A stretch of DNA of 64,000 bases, from assembly GCA_965221105.1 (NCBI GenBank), contig OZ244871.1, positions 2,705,151 to 2,769,150 of the forward strand, given 5' to 3'. This stretch comes from GM7GCV1 sp965221105 (lineage in GTDB: Bacteria > Pseudomonadota > Gammaproteobacteria > Pseudomonadales > GM7GCV1). Below are positions 16,756-25,648 of this stretch, one piece after another (within the stretch, counting starts at the first letter, position 1; every line of letters starts with the position of its first letter). The position numbers and the translations under genes were made by a program. The notes under the pieces were generated by a model. That model saw only the letters and a program-made list of their open reading frames with translations. It did no database searches and was not told the DNA's origin.

Positions 16756-16989
16756 ATGAGCGAAGCGATCGCATTTGACACGCACAGGTTCGTCAAGCGG
16801 CTGACGGAGAGCGGATTCACGGAGACGCAGGCGGAAGCGCTGGCGGACGAGCAGGTGAGCCTGCTGAATAGCAACCTGGCGACAAAGCAGAACCTGCATG
16901 AGGTCAAGAGCGAGCTGCTGAAATGGATGATGGGTGCCATAGTAGCGCAGACCGGGGTGCTCGCGGGGCTGGTGCTCGGTTTGATGTAG
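16756..16989 (+). CDS. DUF1640 coiled-coil protein
   Basis: A 77-residue protein with the layout of bacterial DUF1640/CCDC90-like proteins: FDTHRFVKRLTESGFTETQ, then EALADEQVSLLNSNLATKQN (coiled coil), a KSELLKWMMG junction, and a C-terminal transmembrane helix (AIVAQTGVLAGLVLGLM). I chose the ATG at 16756 to match the family's start just before the FDT block; the longer frame begins 18 codons upstream. It is shorter than many relatives, with fewer coiled-coil repeats. Function unknown. It sits between the integrase tail and a transposase scrap, and is likely island cargo. Confidence 0.65.
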   Translation: MSEAIAFDTHRFVKRLTESGFTETQAEALADEQVSLLNSNLATKQNLHEVKSELLKWMMGAIVAQTGVLAGLVLGLM

Positions 16990-17398
16990 CTGTTCGCGGG
17001 GTCGTGACTGGCAGCCTGGAACCCCAGAACCGATCCAGTTCCAGCCAGCACGCACCCCAGTGACGGGGCCAGTGCAGACTAAGCGCGTTGATCTGAATCC
17101 GCTCCACCTCGCAGCCCAGATCCGATGCTTCCCCGTCCTCGGCACACAGTGCCATCCACCGGGATCCGGAATCTCCCTGCAGCACCTCGATCGATGCATG
17201 CTGGAACACCACCCTGGCCACCAGCGCGCGCCACATCACGTCCACCGGATACTCGTCCCGGCCCCGTCCGCGACGAGTCAGCAACGCCTCAATCACCGGC
17301 TCGTCCGGCAGGTACTCCAGGACCAGCCTCAACCGGCGCAGGTCCGGTACTGACTCGACATCCTCCCAGGAACAGAGTCATTGTGTGTGGCCGATCGT
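16990..17398 (-). pseudogene. N-terminal transposase fragment (IS family uncertain)
   Basis: Minus-strand text LRLVLEYLPDEPVIEALLTRR, GRDEYPVDVMWRALVARVVF and QHASIEVLQGDSGSRW matches the opening of a large DDE transposase group with a DYPVRAMW-like block. An ATG near 17401 is followed by an in-frame TGA, and the reading ends near 16990 after ELDRFWGSRLPVTT. Only about 130 residues remain, so it is a dead fragment. Confidence 0.55.
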
Positions 17399-17799
17399 CA
17401 TGATGCCTCCTTGGCACGGCATGTGGATCTGGAAACCCTATGATGCCTCATGACGGCCGGCTTCTCCCCACTCTTCCCGACCCGCCAAAACAACCACCCG
17501 GGCACTTGGGGTGAGAATCGCACCGAAGACGGCACGCTGGGCCGAAACGGCCCGAAAACCGCCCTGTCCTGGGGTGCAGTATGTGTGAGGGCGTCTGCAC
17601 ACCCTTACGAATCAACAACTGCAGAACAGCGCAACTGGCCTCATTGGGTCAGGACTATTCAAAAGTCCTGATGGCGGATAGCTGAGATATCCGCCAGTGT
17701 TCTCCGGCTCTTGAAAAGCCGCTGTGGTAGAACGGCGATATGAGCGGATTGATCGGGCTGGACAGCAGCGTCAGCGGCCGCTGCCTGCCTTTGCCGGGG
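17399..17799. other. Rearranged IS debris, no gene recognised
   Basis: GC-rich text between transposase fragments. Short ORFs (for example 17450-17671 plus) carry no recognisable domain. A plus-strand ATG near 17740 opens into the DUF4338-like remnant that follows. Confidence 0.3.
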
Positions 17800-17970
17800 T
17801 GGTACACGGGTGCACCTGAGTGTGAACACTGCCCGCTTCGCGGTGCTTCCAGCGGGCCGGGTGATGAACCTGGCATCAGGGGTTACCGGGTCTAAGCCTG
17901 CGGCGGCTCCCGGAGACTTTCGGGATATGCGTGAGTACCCGGTCCTTCTGGCGGAGACATTCGTGGACCC
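17800..17970 (+). pseudogene. DUF4338-like transposase-associated remnant
   Basis: Plus-strand text LPAGRVMNLASGVTGSKPAA followed by DFRDMREYPVLLAETFVDPS resembles the DUF4338 signature, whose members read YGHPVLLAETFVDP-RF. It breaks off at the last Pro-Ser and runs straight into IS630 text, so it is a chimera of two decayed elements. Confidence 0.45.
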
Positions 17971-18339
17971 ATCAGGGTGTGCGGCGCCTGGTGCAGGAAG
18001 AGTACCCGCAGGCACAGCGTAGTACCCTGGTGATGGACACCTTCACCACACAGGGGTGCTTCCCTGTACAAGGCGTTTGAACCAGCGGTGGCCAGGGCTG
18101 TGTTGGACAGACTGGAATTGGTCTACACGCCCAAACATGGGAGCTGGTTGACTATGGCGGAATGCGAGTTCGGCGTCGTGTCGAGACACTGTGTCAATCG
18201 GCGTCTGCCTGACCGGGCACCTGTAGACAGGGAAGTGGGTGCATGGGCGAGGGCACGCAACCGGGAGGCAGTGACTGCGGACTGGAGATGTACGTCTGAC
18301 GATGCCCGAATCACACTGAAAAGCCTGTACCCGTCATGA
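17965..18339 (+). pseudogene. IS630 family transposase, C-terminal fragment (copy A)
   Basis: The text begins near QGVRRLVQEEYPQAQ (reading CGGCGCCTGGTGCAGGAAG), is frameshifted near 18045-18120, and ends with LVYTPKHGSWLTMAECEF and a SRHCVNRRLPDRAP block down to YPS at 18339. These match the IS630 Asp and Glu catalytic regions. A second, longer copy of the same element lies at 54027-55064 and is almost identical over this part. Confidence 0.7.
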
Positions 18340-18609
18340 ACATCTTGAAAGACTGCCAGTCTAATGCCCCGCGATAGCTGAATTTCGGGTTGTTGGCGTC
18401 CCTCCCTCGATGTCGCCGCCGGTGATGGTTGATCCAATGATCCGCGGCTCTTCAGAGATGTGGACGGCACCGCAGACCCGTGACCCCGAGTCGATGCAGG
18501 CCGTTGACCGGATAAAGCTGGGGTCGCAGGGCGGTGGCACGCAGATCATTCCCCCGCCGTTTAGCAAGGGCCGAACGGCGTGGGTGTGTCAGTCATGGGG
18601 TCGTGGCCG

Positions 18610-19218
18610 TCATCGCATGACCGTGACCGTGGCGCTCGAGGTGGCACCGGCCGGATCCGTCACCCGGGGCGGGGCGTGGTTGGTCTTGGGGCAGGTTTCC
18701 CCGTCAACGCGGTCATACCGGTACGTTGCCGGATTGTACTGGTAGCGCTGGGGGTATGCGGTGTTGATGCGATCAATGGTAGCGTCATCCCAGACACGGA
18801 AGTCGATGGCCCGGATCGTCAGGGTGAGGGTGTAGGGGGCCGTGAGGCCGGAATAGGGGGCCGTGCCGAGATTGACCGAGATCAGGCCAGCCTCGTCCTC
18901 CCCGCAAGGCATCGTGGTCCGGCGACGCAGTATGGGGACGGATGGACAGGGTGGGCCGGCCGGGTCCGGTGTCAGGGTGCAGACGATCTCATAGGTGATG
19001 GACAGGGCCCCGCCCGTCACGCGGTCGGCCGCCTTGTCGGCAAGGAGGACGCGGTAGGAGGCCCGGCCGCCCCAGGGTGTGGGGTGGGCCTCGGCCATGA
19101 TGGTGGGGATGGGGGTGGTAGGCCGGTCTTGGGCGATGGCCGCGGCGAGGGTCAGCGTGAGGGCCAAGAGGGCGGTGGTCAGACAGGTCAGGGGGGACAG
19201 TCGGGACAGTCGGGACAT
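18610..19218 (-). CDS. Secreted hypothetical protein
   Basis: A 202-residue protein with a clear signal peptide (LTCLTTALLALTLTLAAAIAQ) and four cysteines in the mature part (ITYEIVCTLTPDPAGPPCP, TTMPCGEDEAG, GETCPK). The start at 19218 is supported by GAGGAG eight bases upstream; the open frame extends 148 codons further but without coding character. The signal peptide begins with SRLSRLSPL, encoded by a small tandem repeat of CGGGACAGT around 19196-19216. No domain is recognised. It resembles the poly-C secreted protein in GC content and size, but not in sequence. Confidence 0.6.
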   Translation of the reverse strand: MSRLSRLSPLTCLTTALLALTLTLAAAIAQDRPTTPIPTIMAEAHPTPWGGRASYRVLLADKAADRVTGGALSITYEIVCTLTPDPAGPPCPSVPILRRRTTMPCGEDEAGLISVNLGTAPYSGLTAPYTLTLTIRAIDFRVWDDATIDRINTAYPQRYQYNPATYRYDRVDGETCPKTNHAPPRVTDPAGATSSATVTVMR

Positions 19219-19454
19219 GGTGTGTCTCCTCGGGGGCTGAGGCCCGCGCAGCGGGCGTGATCGACGGGGCGAGGATACCGACCTAGTGCGGGGAAGGCAA
19301 GGGGGGGTTAGCTTGGAGGGACTTGCGCTGTAGGGTTTTTCGCCACGCCCGATGTCATTGACGGAGCAACGGTTGGCCTGTTGGAGCACGCGGTGGGGGT
19401 CAAGGCGGTTCGCGGGGCCAGCAACGCCTCTGGAACCGGCCCACATAAGAGCGA
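19219..19454. other. Intergenic region upstream of the Fic gene
   Basis: No gene seen. Text upstream of 19455 is closed by a TAA in the Fic frame, so the Fic protein cannot start further upstream in this frame. Confidence 0.35.
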
Positions 19455-20531
19455 TTGTCGTTTGGGCGCGCCTATCTGCAAACGCCTTACAACAAGCGCC
19501 CTGCGAAAACCTACAATGAGGAATTCCTGGATGCCTATGTGCCAAATAAGACTTTCTACCTGAGCCCGCCCGACCGAAAGCGGCTGCGCGCCGCTGGAAT
19601 CCCGGCCGACACATATGCCCATCGTATTCTTGAGAAACTGCTCGTCGACCTCGCTTGGGCGTCATCCAGGATGGAAGGAAATACTTACGACATACTGCAG
19701 ACCGAGCAACTGGTTAGATACGGTGAAGCAGCGGCTGGCAAGGATCGCAAGGAAACCCTCATGATTTTGAACCACAAGGAAGCAATCCACTACTTGGTCG
19801 GGAATATCGACGAGATCGGGATTGACCGACAGGATATCTGTAATATACACGCACTGCTTGCTGATGGATTGCTTATCGATCCGGCCATGGCCGGACGGCT
19901 GCGCCGCCTGCCAGCTGGTATCGGTTACTCAAGCTACAAGCCGCCTGATAATGAATTCATCATCGCGGAAGAATTTGACATCACTATTGAGAAGGCAGCT
20001 GCGATCGCTGACCCGTTCGAGCAATCCTTCTTCATGCTGGTTCATATTCCCTGCCTGCAGGCATTCGCTGACGTAAACAAACGCACATCAAGAATTTCCT
20101 CGAATATTCCGCTGCTCAAGGCTGATCTTGCGCCAATGTCATTCGTGACTATGGATGACCGGGCTTATATGGATGGCCTTATAGGCATCTATGAAATGAA
20201 CAATGTCTCACTGCTGCGCGAAGCCTATATTGATGCCTATGCAGCATCCGCTGAGAGCTACAGGACCCTGCGCGCTGAAGTCGATACACCGGAAAAGGCT
20301 GCTGTCGCCTATCGCGACTTTGTCAAGGAAGCGGTGCGGACCAGTGTTTTGGACCTGAAGGCATTCGACCCTGACGCCATCATGGCCATGGCGGAATCGA
20401 GGAACCTGCCCGAAAAGGACCGGGAACAGGTCGTGGCCTATGTCGGCGCGCAATTCAAAGGACTGCACGAGGGCAATGTCATTCGGTTCAGGCTAAAACC
20501 TGAGGATCTGACGGGAATAGTACAGGATTGA
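19455..20531 (+). CDS. Fic-family protein (class II, N-terminal inhibitory helix)
   Basis: Fic enzymes transfer AMP or related groups from nucleotides to hydroxyl side chains of target proteins. The Fic-like motif is HIPCLQAFADVNKRTSR with His197, the divergent form (DVNKR in place of DGNGR) found in a well-populated subgroup. An inhibitory motif of the SxxxEG type lies near the N terminus (SSRMEGNTY, Ser70 to Gly75), as in class II proteins. The C-terminal part has a winged-helix-like look. The only start is TTG at 19455, in a region closed by TAA just upstream, so the true N terminus may be altered. The variant core makes the enzymatic reaction uncertain. Confidence 0.75.
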   Translation: MSFGRAYLQTPYNKRPAKTYNEEFLDAYVPNKTFYLSPPDRKRLRAAGIPADTYAHRILEKLLVDLAWASSRMEGNTYDILQTEQLVRYGEAAAGKDRKETLMILNHKEAIHYLVGNIDEIGIDRQDICNIHALLADGLLIDPAMAGRLRRLPAGIGYSSYKPPDNEFIIAEEFDITIEKAAAIADPFEQSFFMLVHIPCLQAFADVNKRTSRISSNIPLLKADLAPMSFVTMDDRAYMDGLIGIYEMNNVSLLREAYIDAYAASAESYRTLRAEVDTPEKAAVAYRDFVKEAVRTSVLDLKAFDPDAIMAMAESRNLPEKDREQVVAYVGAQFKGLHEGNVIRFRLKPEDLTGIVQD

Positions 20532-20878
20532 AAATCATCTTGAGAGCAGGCAGTTTCAGCTAGCGTCATCAGGCATCTTCGAAAATAGCGGATGGCTGTT
20601 ATGCCGGTAGCCGGAACGTAGATGTGACAAAACTGATCAACATTGCTCATCTGTCCTCCCCCGGGCGTGATGTTCACTTCCTTGCCCAAGCGGTTCAAAG
20701 CAATGCAAGCAGACTCGAAAACAGATAAAGACCGATCGTTTTTCAACCGCCTGACCATGTCGTTACGATCTGCATATTCGTGATATATATGGCTGCTAAC
20801 CCTGGCAAGCGCTGCCTTTTCCGAAGACGGCAAATATTCGCCCCGCGCTGACCGTAATTCCCGGAAGCGGGCAGCCAA
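20438..20878 (-). CDS. Hypothetical protein, possibly a remnant
   Basis: Minus-strand frame downstream of the nucleotidyltransferase fragment. The first 85 residues look like real helical protein (RFRELRSARGEYLPSSEKAA, SSHIYHEYADRNDMVRRLKN, FESACIALNRLGKE). The remainder overlaps the 3' end of the convergent Fic gene by about 94 bases and looks random. The only start is TTG at 20878; the frame stays open upstream but has no ATG. It may be a gene whose ends were lost to rearrangement. Confidence 0.35.
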   Translation of the reverse strand: MAARFRELRSARGEYLPSSEKAALARVSSHIYHEYADRNDMVRRLKNDRSLSVFESACIALNRLGKEVNITPGGGQMSNVDQFCHIYVPATGITAIRYFRRCLMTLAETACSQDDFQSCTIPVRSSGFSLNRMTLPSCSPLNCAPT

Positions 20879-20928
20879 CAGGCCGATGAGGAGGGTAGTG
20901 AGGAAATCAGGATTGAGGATTTCGGACT

Positions 20929-21174
20929 CTACTTGGGGACTGCGTCCCTAACCAGCACCTCAAGTTCCTCATCAATCAGGGTTGCCGCCGCAAGCATCTG
21001 CCTGACAAATTTATCCCCCATGCGCTGGGCAGCATCACCGGCCAGTTCAATATCTCCGGGCCTGAAATCTTTCAGGACATCCAGTACTGCTGCTGCCCGC
21101 GTCAGATCCTGGCGGCTTTTTGCTGCAAACGCGGCAGACCGCCGTTGTGAAACCACCAGCTTGTTACAGGGCAA
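20929..21174 (-). pseudogene. C-terminal fragment of a GSU2403-like nucleotidyltransferase
   Basis: Text NKLVVSQRRSAAFAAKSRQD, LTRAAAVLDVLKDFRPGDIE and LAGDAAQRMGDKFVRQML matches the end of the NTP_transf_8 / GSU2403 nucleotidyltransferase-fold family. The catalytic N-terminal domain is missing: upstream of 21174 the sequence switches to transposase-like text. The stop is TAG. Such proteins are often accessory, toxin-antitoxin-like genes. Confidence 0.55.
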
Positions 21175-21413
21175 ATCGGGCCGGGGACGGGCTGCGCAAC
21201 CGACTCAAGGCGCTGCTGTGGGACGAGCAGCCTGTTCGGCCGCTGATCGACACGCGACAGACGTGGCGGGAGGAGATGGCGGAGCCGTCATCACCACTCA
21301 ACCCTCGGAAGCTGTAAGGGCAGTGCGTGATATTGAATAGACTCCCTTCCAGCCACCCAGATTGGCACCTCCTGCTTCTCTTTCGCCACCCAGAACGGCC
21401 GTATGTTCTATTT
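21175..21413. other. Transposase tail fragment and spacer
   Basis: Plus-strand text GDGLRNRLKALLWDEQPVRP, ending at a TAA near 21317, looks like the C terminus of a transposase of unidentified family. The remaining 95 bases up to the TnpB element hold nothing recognisable. Confidence 0.35.
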
Positions 21414-21450
21414 GGGAATTATATACGTGACAGCCACAGCTATAATTCCC
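21414..21450. repeat. Left-end hairpin of the TnpB element
   Basis: A perfect 10-bp inverted repeat, GGGAATTATA (21414-21423) with TATAATTCCC (21441-21450), separated by 17 bases. Subterminal hairpins are what IS200/IS605 ends use for strand recognition. Confidence 0.7.
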
Positions 21451-21547
21451 ATTCTATACCTGTTGCACCAGTGCCCAGATGATATTAAGGTGCGTGAATA
21501 GCTGCTCGAAACAGCTCCCCCAAACGCTAGTTGGAGCGACCGCACCG

Positions 21548-22693
21548 ATGCGGATTGTACGCACTCACAGTCAGACTGCACAGCTATCTCGCGCAACGCA
21601 TCAGCGGCTGAACAGATTCCTGTATCTCTCCCGACAACTGTACAACGCCGCCCTTGATGAGCGCATCAATGCGTATCGGAAGGCTGGTGAGTCAATCGGC
21701 CTGTACGATCAATATAAGTCATTCACTCAGATACGCAGAGATGATGCTGAGATGAGCAGCTATGGTGTACAGCCATTCCGATCTGTCCTGAACAGACTGG
21801 ATAGATCATTCAAGCGATTCTTCAGGCATGGTGGCTTTCCGAGATTTAAGGGCAGGAACAGGGGTATTCGATCTTTTGAAACAAGCCAGTTTCGTCTCTT
21901 CGCGTCTGGCGCACGGCACTGTGTGTACATCAAGGGCTTTGGCAGGTTCATTGCGAAGGCGGTGCCGGAGGGTGAGATCACGCTGGTTCGGATTGTGACA
22001 ACGCCTGTCCGCGTCATGGTTCAGTTTGTCTGTGAGCAGGAGCGGGAGGTCGTGGCTGATCAGTCTCCCGTCGTCGGTATTGATGTTGGCGTGAAGGCAC
22101 AGGCCACCCTCTCGACCGGTGAGTCAGTGCCGAAGGTGGTGATTGATACCACCCGACAGAAGCGTCTGCAACGCCGTTTGAGCGCGGCAAAGAAGGGAAG
22201 CCATAATCGGCACAAGAAGCGTCACTCTCTTGCGAGAGAGGCGTACAGGGTGGCAGAGAGGCAACGGAACGCCCTGCACAGAACGACTACTGACCTGGTG
22301 AGGCGACACAGACACTTCGCGGTTGAAGACCTGAAGATCAAGAACATGACTGCTCATGGCGGCAGTCATAAGACGGGATTGAACCGATCAATCCTGGAGC
22401 AACAGTGGGGAACCTTCGTCTCTCAATTGACCTACAAGGCTGAGAGTGCCGGTGGGTCAGTTGTGAAGGTGAATCCCAGGAACACATCGAAGACCTGTTC
22501 CGGGTGTGGTTCAGTCCATGAATCACTGACCCTGAAGGACAGGGTCTTTGAGTGTGAACAGTGCGGCTTGAGTCTCGATAGAGACCTGAACGCTGCACGC
22601 AACATCAGGGAGCGTGGCTCGTCGGGCGGGAAAGTACCCGGTATGCGGCCTGATGGTGAATTGATCGGCGGGAGTACCCGCCGTGCCGCATAG
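21548..22693 (+). CDS. tnpB: TnpB RNA-guided endonuclease
   Basis: A 381-residue TnpB, the transposon-encoded RNA-guided nuclease family ancestral to Cas12. The N-terminal part (SRATHQRLNRFLYLSRQLYN) is typical. The RuvC residues are all present: Asp179 in VVGIDVGVKAQ, Glu260 in FAVEDLKIKNM, and Asp346 in LDRDLNAARNI. The zinc finger CSGCGSV...CEQCG lies between the last two. I chose the ATG at 21548 to match the usual MRIVRTHS-like start. No frameshift or stop breaks it, so it could be active. By analogy, its guide RNA should be transcribed from the 3' end of the gene into the right end near 22690-22727. Confidence 0.92.
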   Translation: MRIVRTHSQTAQLSRATHQRLNRFLYLSRQLYNAALDERINAYRKAGESIGLYDQYKSFTQIRRDDAEMSSYGVQPFRSVLNRLDRSFKRFFRHGGFPRFKGRNRGIRSFETSQFRLFASGARHCVYIKGFGRFIAKAVPEGEITLVRIVTTPVRVMVQFVCEQEREVVADQSPVVGIDVGVKAQATLSTGESVPKVVIDTTRQKRLQRRLSAAKKGSHNRHKKRHSLAREAYRVAERQRNALHRTTTDLVRRHRHFAVEDLKIKNMTAHGGSHKTGLNRSILEQQWGTFVSQLTYKAESAGGSVVKVNPRNTSKTCSGCGSVHESLTLKDRVFECEQCGLSLDRDLNAARNIRERGSSGGKVPGMRPDGELIGGSTRRAA

Positions 22694-22899
22694 AATAGTA
22701 GCCTGTGTCAATAGGTATATAATTCCCTTCTATTTCTCCAACCTTGAGCCCCTCGGCTGCCACAACGAGGACGACCGCCAGACATGGTCTCCCCCACAGA
22801 GACCTGCAAGCGGCCTTCGGGATCAGTCGCACCAGGGGCACCGGGCACTGGACTGGGCTCCAGAGGCAGGGCGAGACGGCGCTCCACAGATCCCGACGG

Positions 22900-23091
22900 G
22901 GCCGTTGGACACAGGTCATCACCGGGGTGCCCAGGGAAGGACTCCTGCGGCACGCGGACTACCTGTCGCTGCCCAGGGGATATTCTGGACTGACCAGCAC
23001 CCTGCTTCTGCTCGCGCTCCTGTGTATGGCCCTGGTTGGCACGCCCGAAGCGCTGCGCCACCAGACACCGGAGGAGTGGCACCACCTGTGA
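22900..23091 (+). pseudogene. Large-transposase C-terminal remnant
   Basis: Plus-strand text RGYSGLTSTLLLLALLCMAL followed by VGTPEALRHQTPEEWHHL resembles a transposase segment in which GLYGL-S-LL-LAF precedes a PE-LK-H-PGEWG block. About 60 residues survive, and upstream text to 22744 is not recognisable. It directly follows the TnpB element's right end. Confidence 0.4.
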
Positions 23092-23104
23092 AACCTGCAC
23101 TACC

Positions 23105-23679
23105 ACCGCTGCATGTTCGCTCCCTCAGGCGGCGATCAGTATGTTTTACGATTAGGGTGGTGTGAGTGAGTGTGTCAGGAATTTCTGTGCTGAGGTATAA
23201 TCACCCCTTGGTTTTAGCCTGAAAGAAAAAGCTCTCAATTCGCGCAAACAGTTATGAAACTGACCCTGTCGGGTGTCGCTGCAAGCAGCGGCATATGTGG
23301 TTGACTTCATAAAAATCGATGGTCAGGAGCAGGTAATTGGTTCGTCTCTGCGGTGAAGTTTTCAACACTCCTGAAAGAGCTATATCCCAGTTGTGTGATG
23401 AAACTATCACACAGATGGTTACGCGTGGGGCATGCAAGAAAACCAGTGCAGAACTCACATTCCGCCGATCTGTCAGTCTGTGCGCAGTACTTCGGATTAC
23501 AGCACGTGCCTGTGGAACCCTGAATTGAGTCGATGACCTTGGCAATCACATTGTCCTCAGGCGGCGATCGGTGTGGAACAGCGATGGACAGCGGGTTCAA
23601 TTATATTGTCCGGATCTGATCCTGAACAGATTCAACCCGACAGGCACAGAACTGCCCAATATGAGAGGAGTGTACTGAC
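23105..23679. other. Long intergenic region before the aldehyde dehydrogenase gene
   Basis: No gene is recognised. A 15-base block CCTCAGGCGGCGATC occurs twice (near 23124 and 23556), so part of this region is probably duplicated or IS-derived. The last 30 bases carry the ribosome site (GAGAGGAG) of the next gene. Confidence 0.4.
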
Positions 23680-25167
23680 ATGTCTACTCTACGCACCGTA
23701 ACTCCCAAGGAACATCTTATAAAAGGACGATGGACAGGCTCTGCCTCAGGGGAGACTATTCCCGTTCTCTCGCCCAGTGATGGGGAGGTTTTCGAACACA
23801 TATCTTCCGGTGGGCTGGAGGAGATTGATCTGGCGGTTGCTGCAGCTCGATCGGCTTTCGACGGTGGTACCTGGTCCCGGCTCACGGCAACCGAGCGTGG
23901 TCGGCTGCTCACCGGACTCTCCACTTTGGTTGAGCGCAATGCCGAGGCGCTGGCTCATATTGAGGCCAGGGATACAGGAAAGCCCCTGGCTCAGGCTCGC
24001 GCCGATATGGTGGCAACTGCCCGATATTTCGAGTTTTACGGAGGTGCTGCGGACAAGGTACACGGCGAAATAATACCCTTTAATTACAACTATCAGGTGC
24101 AGCTGGTTCGAGAGGCGAGAGGAGTCACAGGACACATCGTTCCCTGGAACTATCCAGCGCAGATGTTCGGACGCACTCTGGCACCTGCGCTGGCAATGGG
24201 TAACGCAGTTGTTCTCAAGCCTGCTGAAGAGGCCTGCCTGACGTCCCTGATGCTTGGGCAATTGGCGATCGAGGCAGGCTTCCCTGAAGGCTCCATTAAT
24301 ATTGTTACAGGTTACGGCCCCGTCGCCGGGGTTGCTTTGACAGAGCACCCTGATGTCGACTATCTGTCCTTCACTGGATCGCCGGAAGTCGGTGTCGCAG
24401 TCCAGTGTGCTGCTGCACAAAACCATATTGGTTGTACGTTGGAATTGGGAGGCAAATCGCCGCAGATCATATTTGATGATGCGGATGTGGATGCTGCACT
24501 TCCCGTCATTGTGGGCGCAATTGCGCAAAACGGCGGCCAGACATGTTCTGCGGGGTCTCGCCTTCTGGTTCAGAGCAATGTGTACGAGCACGTGTTGGAT
24601 CGTGTTGCCGGGTGCTTTCAATCATTAACGGCAGGTTCCCATGATGAGGATTTGGATCTTGGTGCGCTCATATCTGCGAAGCAGAAGAGCAGGGTGGAAG
24701 CCTTTATTGATCGTGCCAACCTGTCGGGAGACAGGTTGGTCATGCGAGGATCCATATCGCCCAATGCGCCTGCCGGTGGCTTTTATGTTGCGCCTGCAGT
24801 CTATGCGGTAGAGGAAAGCAGCGAACTGGCGCGGGAGGAAGTGTTTGGCCCGGTGCTGAGCTGCCTGTCATTTGAGGATGAGGAAGATGCAATCAGAATC
24901 GCCAATGGTACCGAATACGGCCTGGTGGCAGGCATCTGGAGTCGCGATGCCGCTCGACAGATGCGGGTGGCCAATGCGCTTCAATGCGGCCAGGTTTTTT
25001 TGAACGGTTACGGTGCCGGTGCCGGTGCCGGAATCGAGCTTCCGTTTGGCGGGATTGGCAAATCCGGCCATGGTCGGGAAAAGGGCTTCGCTGCCTTATA
25101 CGAGTTTTCCCAGACCAAGACAATCATCCACAACTACAGCGGGCAGGCTGTTGAAAAACCTGTTTGA
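23680..25167 (+). CDS. NAD(P)-dependent aldehyde dehydrogenase
   Basis: ALDH superfamily enzyme of 495 residues, closest in style to betaine-aldehyde-type dehydrogenases, oxidising an aldehyde to the acid. Key features are the catalytic Asn in HIVPWNYPAQMFG, the cofactor loop FTGSPEVGVAV, the general-base Glu in LELGGKSPQ, the catalytic Cys in GGQTCSAGSRL, and EEVFGPVLS plus LPFGGIGKSGHGREKG near the end. GAGAGGAG lies just upstream of the ATG. A GAGAGAG stretch (residues 448-453) comes from a short GGTGCC repeat. The downstream AKR and hydrolase genes on the same strand suggest a catabolic cluster, but the substrate is unknown. Confidence 0.92.
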   Translation: MSTLRTVTPKEHLIKGRWTGSASGETIPVLSPSDGEVFEHISSGGLEEIDLAVAAARSAFDGGTWSRLTATERGRLLTGLSTLVERNAEALAHIEARDTGKPLAQARADMVATARYFEFYGGAADKVHGEIIPFNYNYQVQLVREARGVTGHIVPWNYPAQMFGRTLAPALAMGNAVVLKPAEEACLTSLMLGQLAIEAGFPEGSINIVTGYGPVAGVALTEHPDVDYLSFTGSPEVGVAVQCAAAQNHIGCTLELGGKSPQIIFDDADVDAALPVIVGAIAQNGGQTCSAGSRLLVQSNVYEHVLDRVAGCFQSLTAGSHDEDLDLGALISAKQKSRVEAFIDRANLSGDRLVMRGSISPNAPAGGFYVAPAVYAVEESSELAREEVFGPVLSCLSFEDEEDAIRIANGTEYGLVAGIWSRDAARQMRVANALQCGQVFLNGYGAGAGAGIELPFGGIGKSGHGREKGFAALYEFSQTKTIIHNYSGQAVEKPV

Positions 25168-25648
25168 TCAGAGGGCCATGGTTCTTGCGATTGATTGGCA
25201 GAAAAGCGCCGGTTACGAGTGCCACTTGTGCGGTTTCGGCAGAGGACTTGCGCATCGGTATGCAGTCGCCACCGAGCTGGTACCAGAGCATTGGTGATGC
25301 CCCGCACTGTGAACAGTGCACATGAGGTTGATGCGGTCTGCACACCGCGACAGGTACATGTGGATCAATTGATATCGTACTCAATGCTACGAGAGTGCGG
25401 TGGTTGTGGTGTGATGATCACTGTGGGCAGCACTGGTATTCGGCTCCGTCCTGCGGTGACTTGGTGCACCTTCTGTGCTGGAGACCTGTATGGGAATGTT
25501 CGATGCATTCGGAAACAGAGCGCAGTTTATTTGAACGATTCCCCTTGGCCGGGTGAGCACAGGGATAGGCGAATGCTGTGCTCTTCATCGCTAGGGGCGA
25601 GGCTGAGTTCTGTACAGGCGTTATTCTGGAAATCGATGGCGGCAGGAT
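25168..25648. other. Intergenic region, probable deletion scar
   Basis: No gene is recognised between the aldehyde dehydrogenase and the truncated aldo/keto reductase. The missing first half of the reductase should have occupied about 450 bases here; the text present does not encode it in any frame. Confidence 0.4.

Larger units (their letters stand above)
21414..22727 (+). mobile_element. TnpB-only IS200/IS605-type element
   Basis: A single tnpB gene flanked by GGGAATTATATAC at 21414-21426 and its exact reverse complement GTATATAATTCCC at 22715-22727. No tnpA transposase is present nearby, so the element resembles the IS1341-like group that depends on TnpA supplied elsewhere. True cleavage ends cannot be fixed from sequence alone and may lie a few bases outside. 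Confidence 0.6.
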
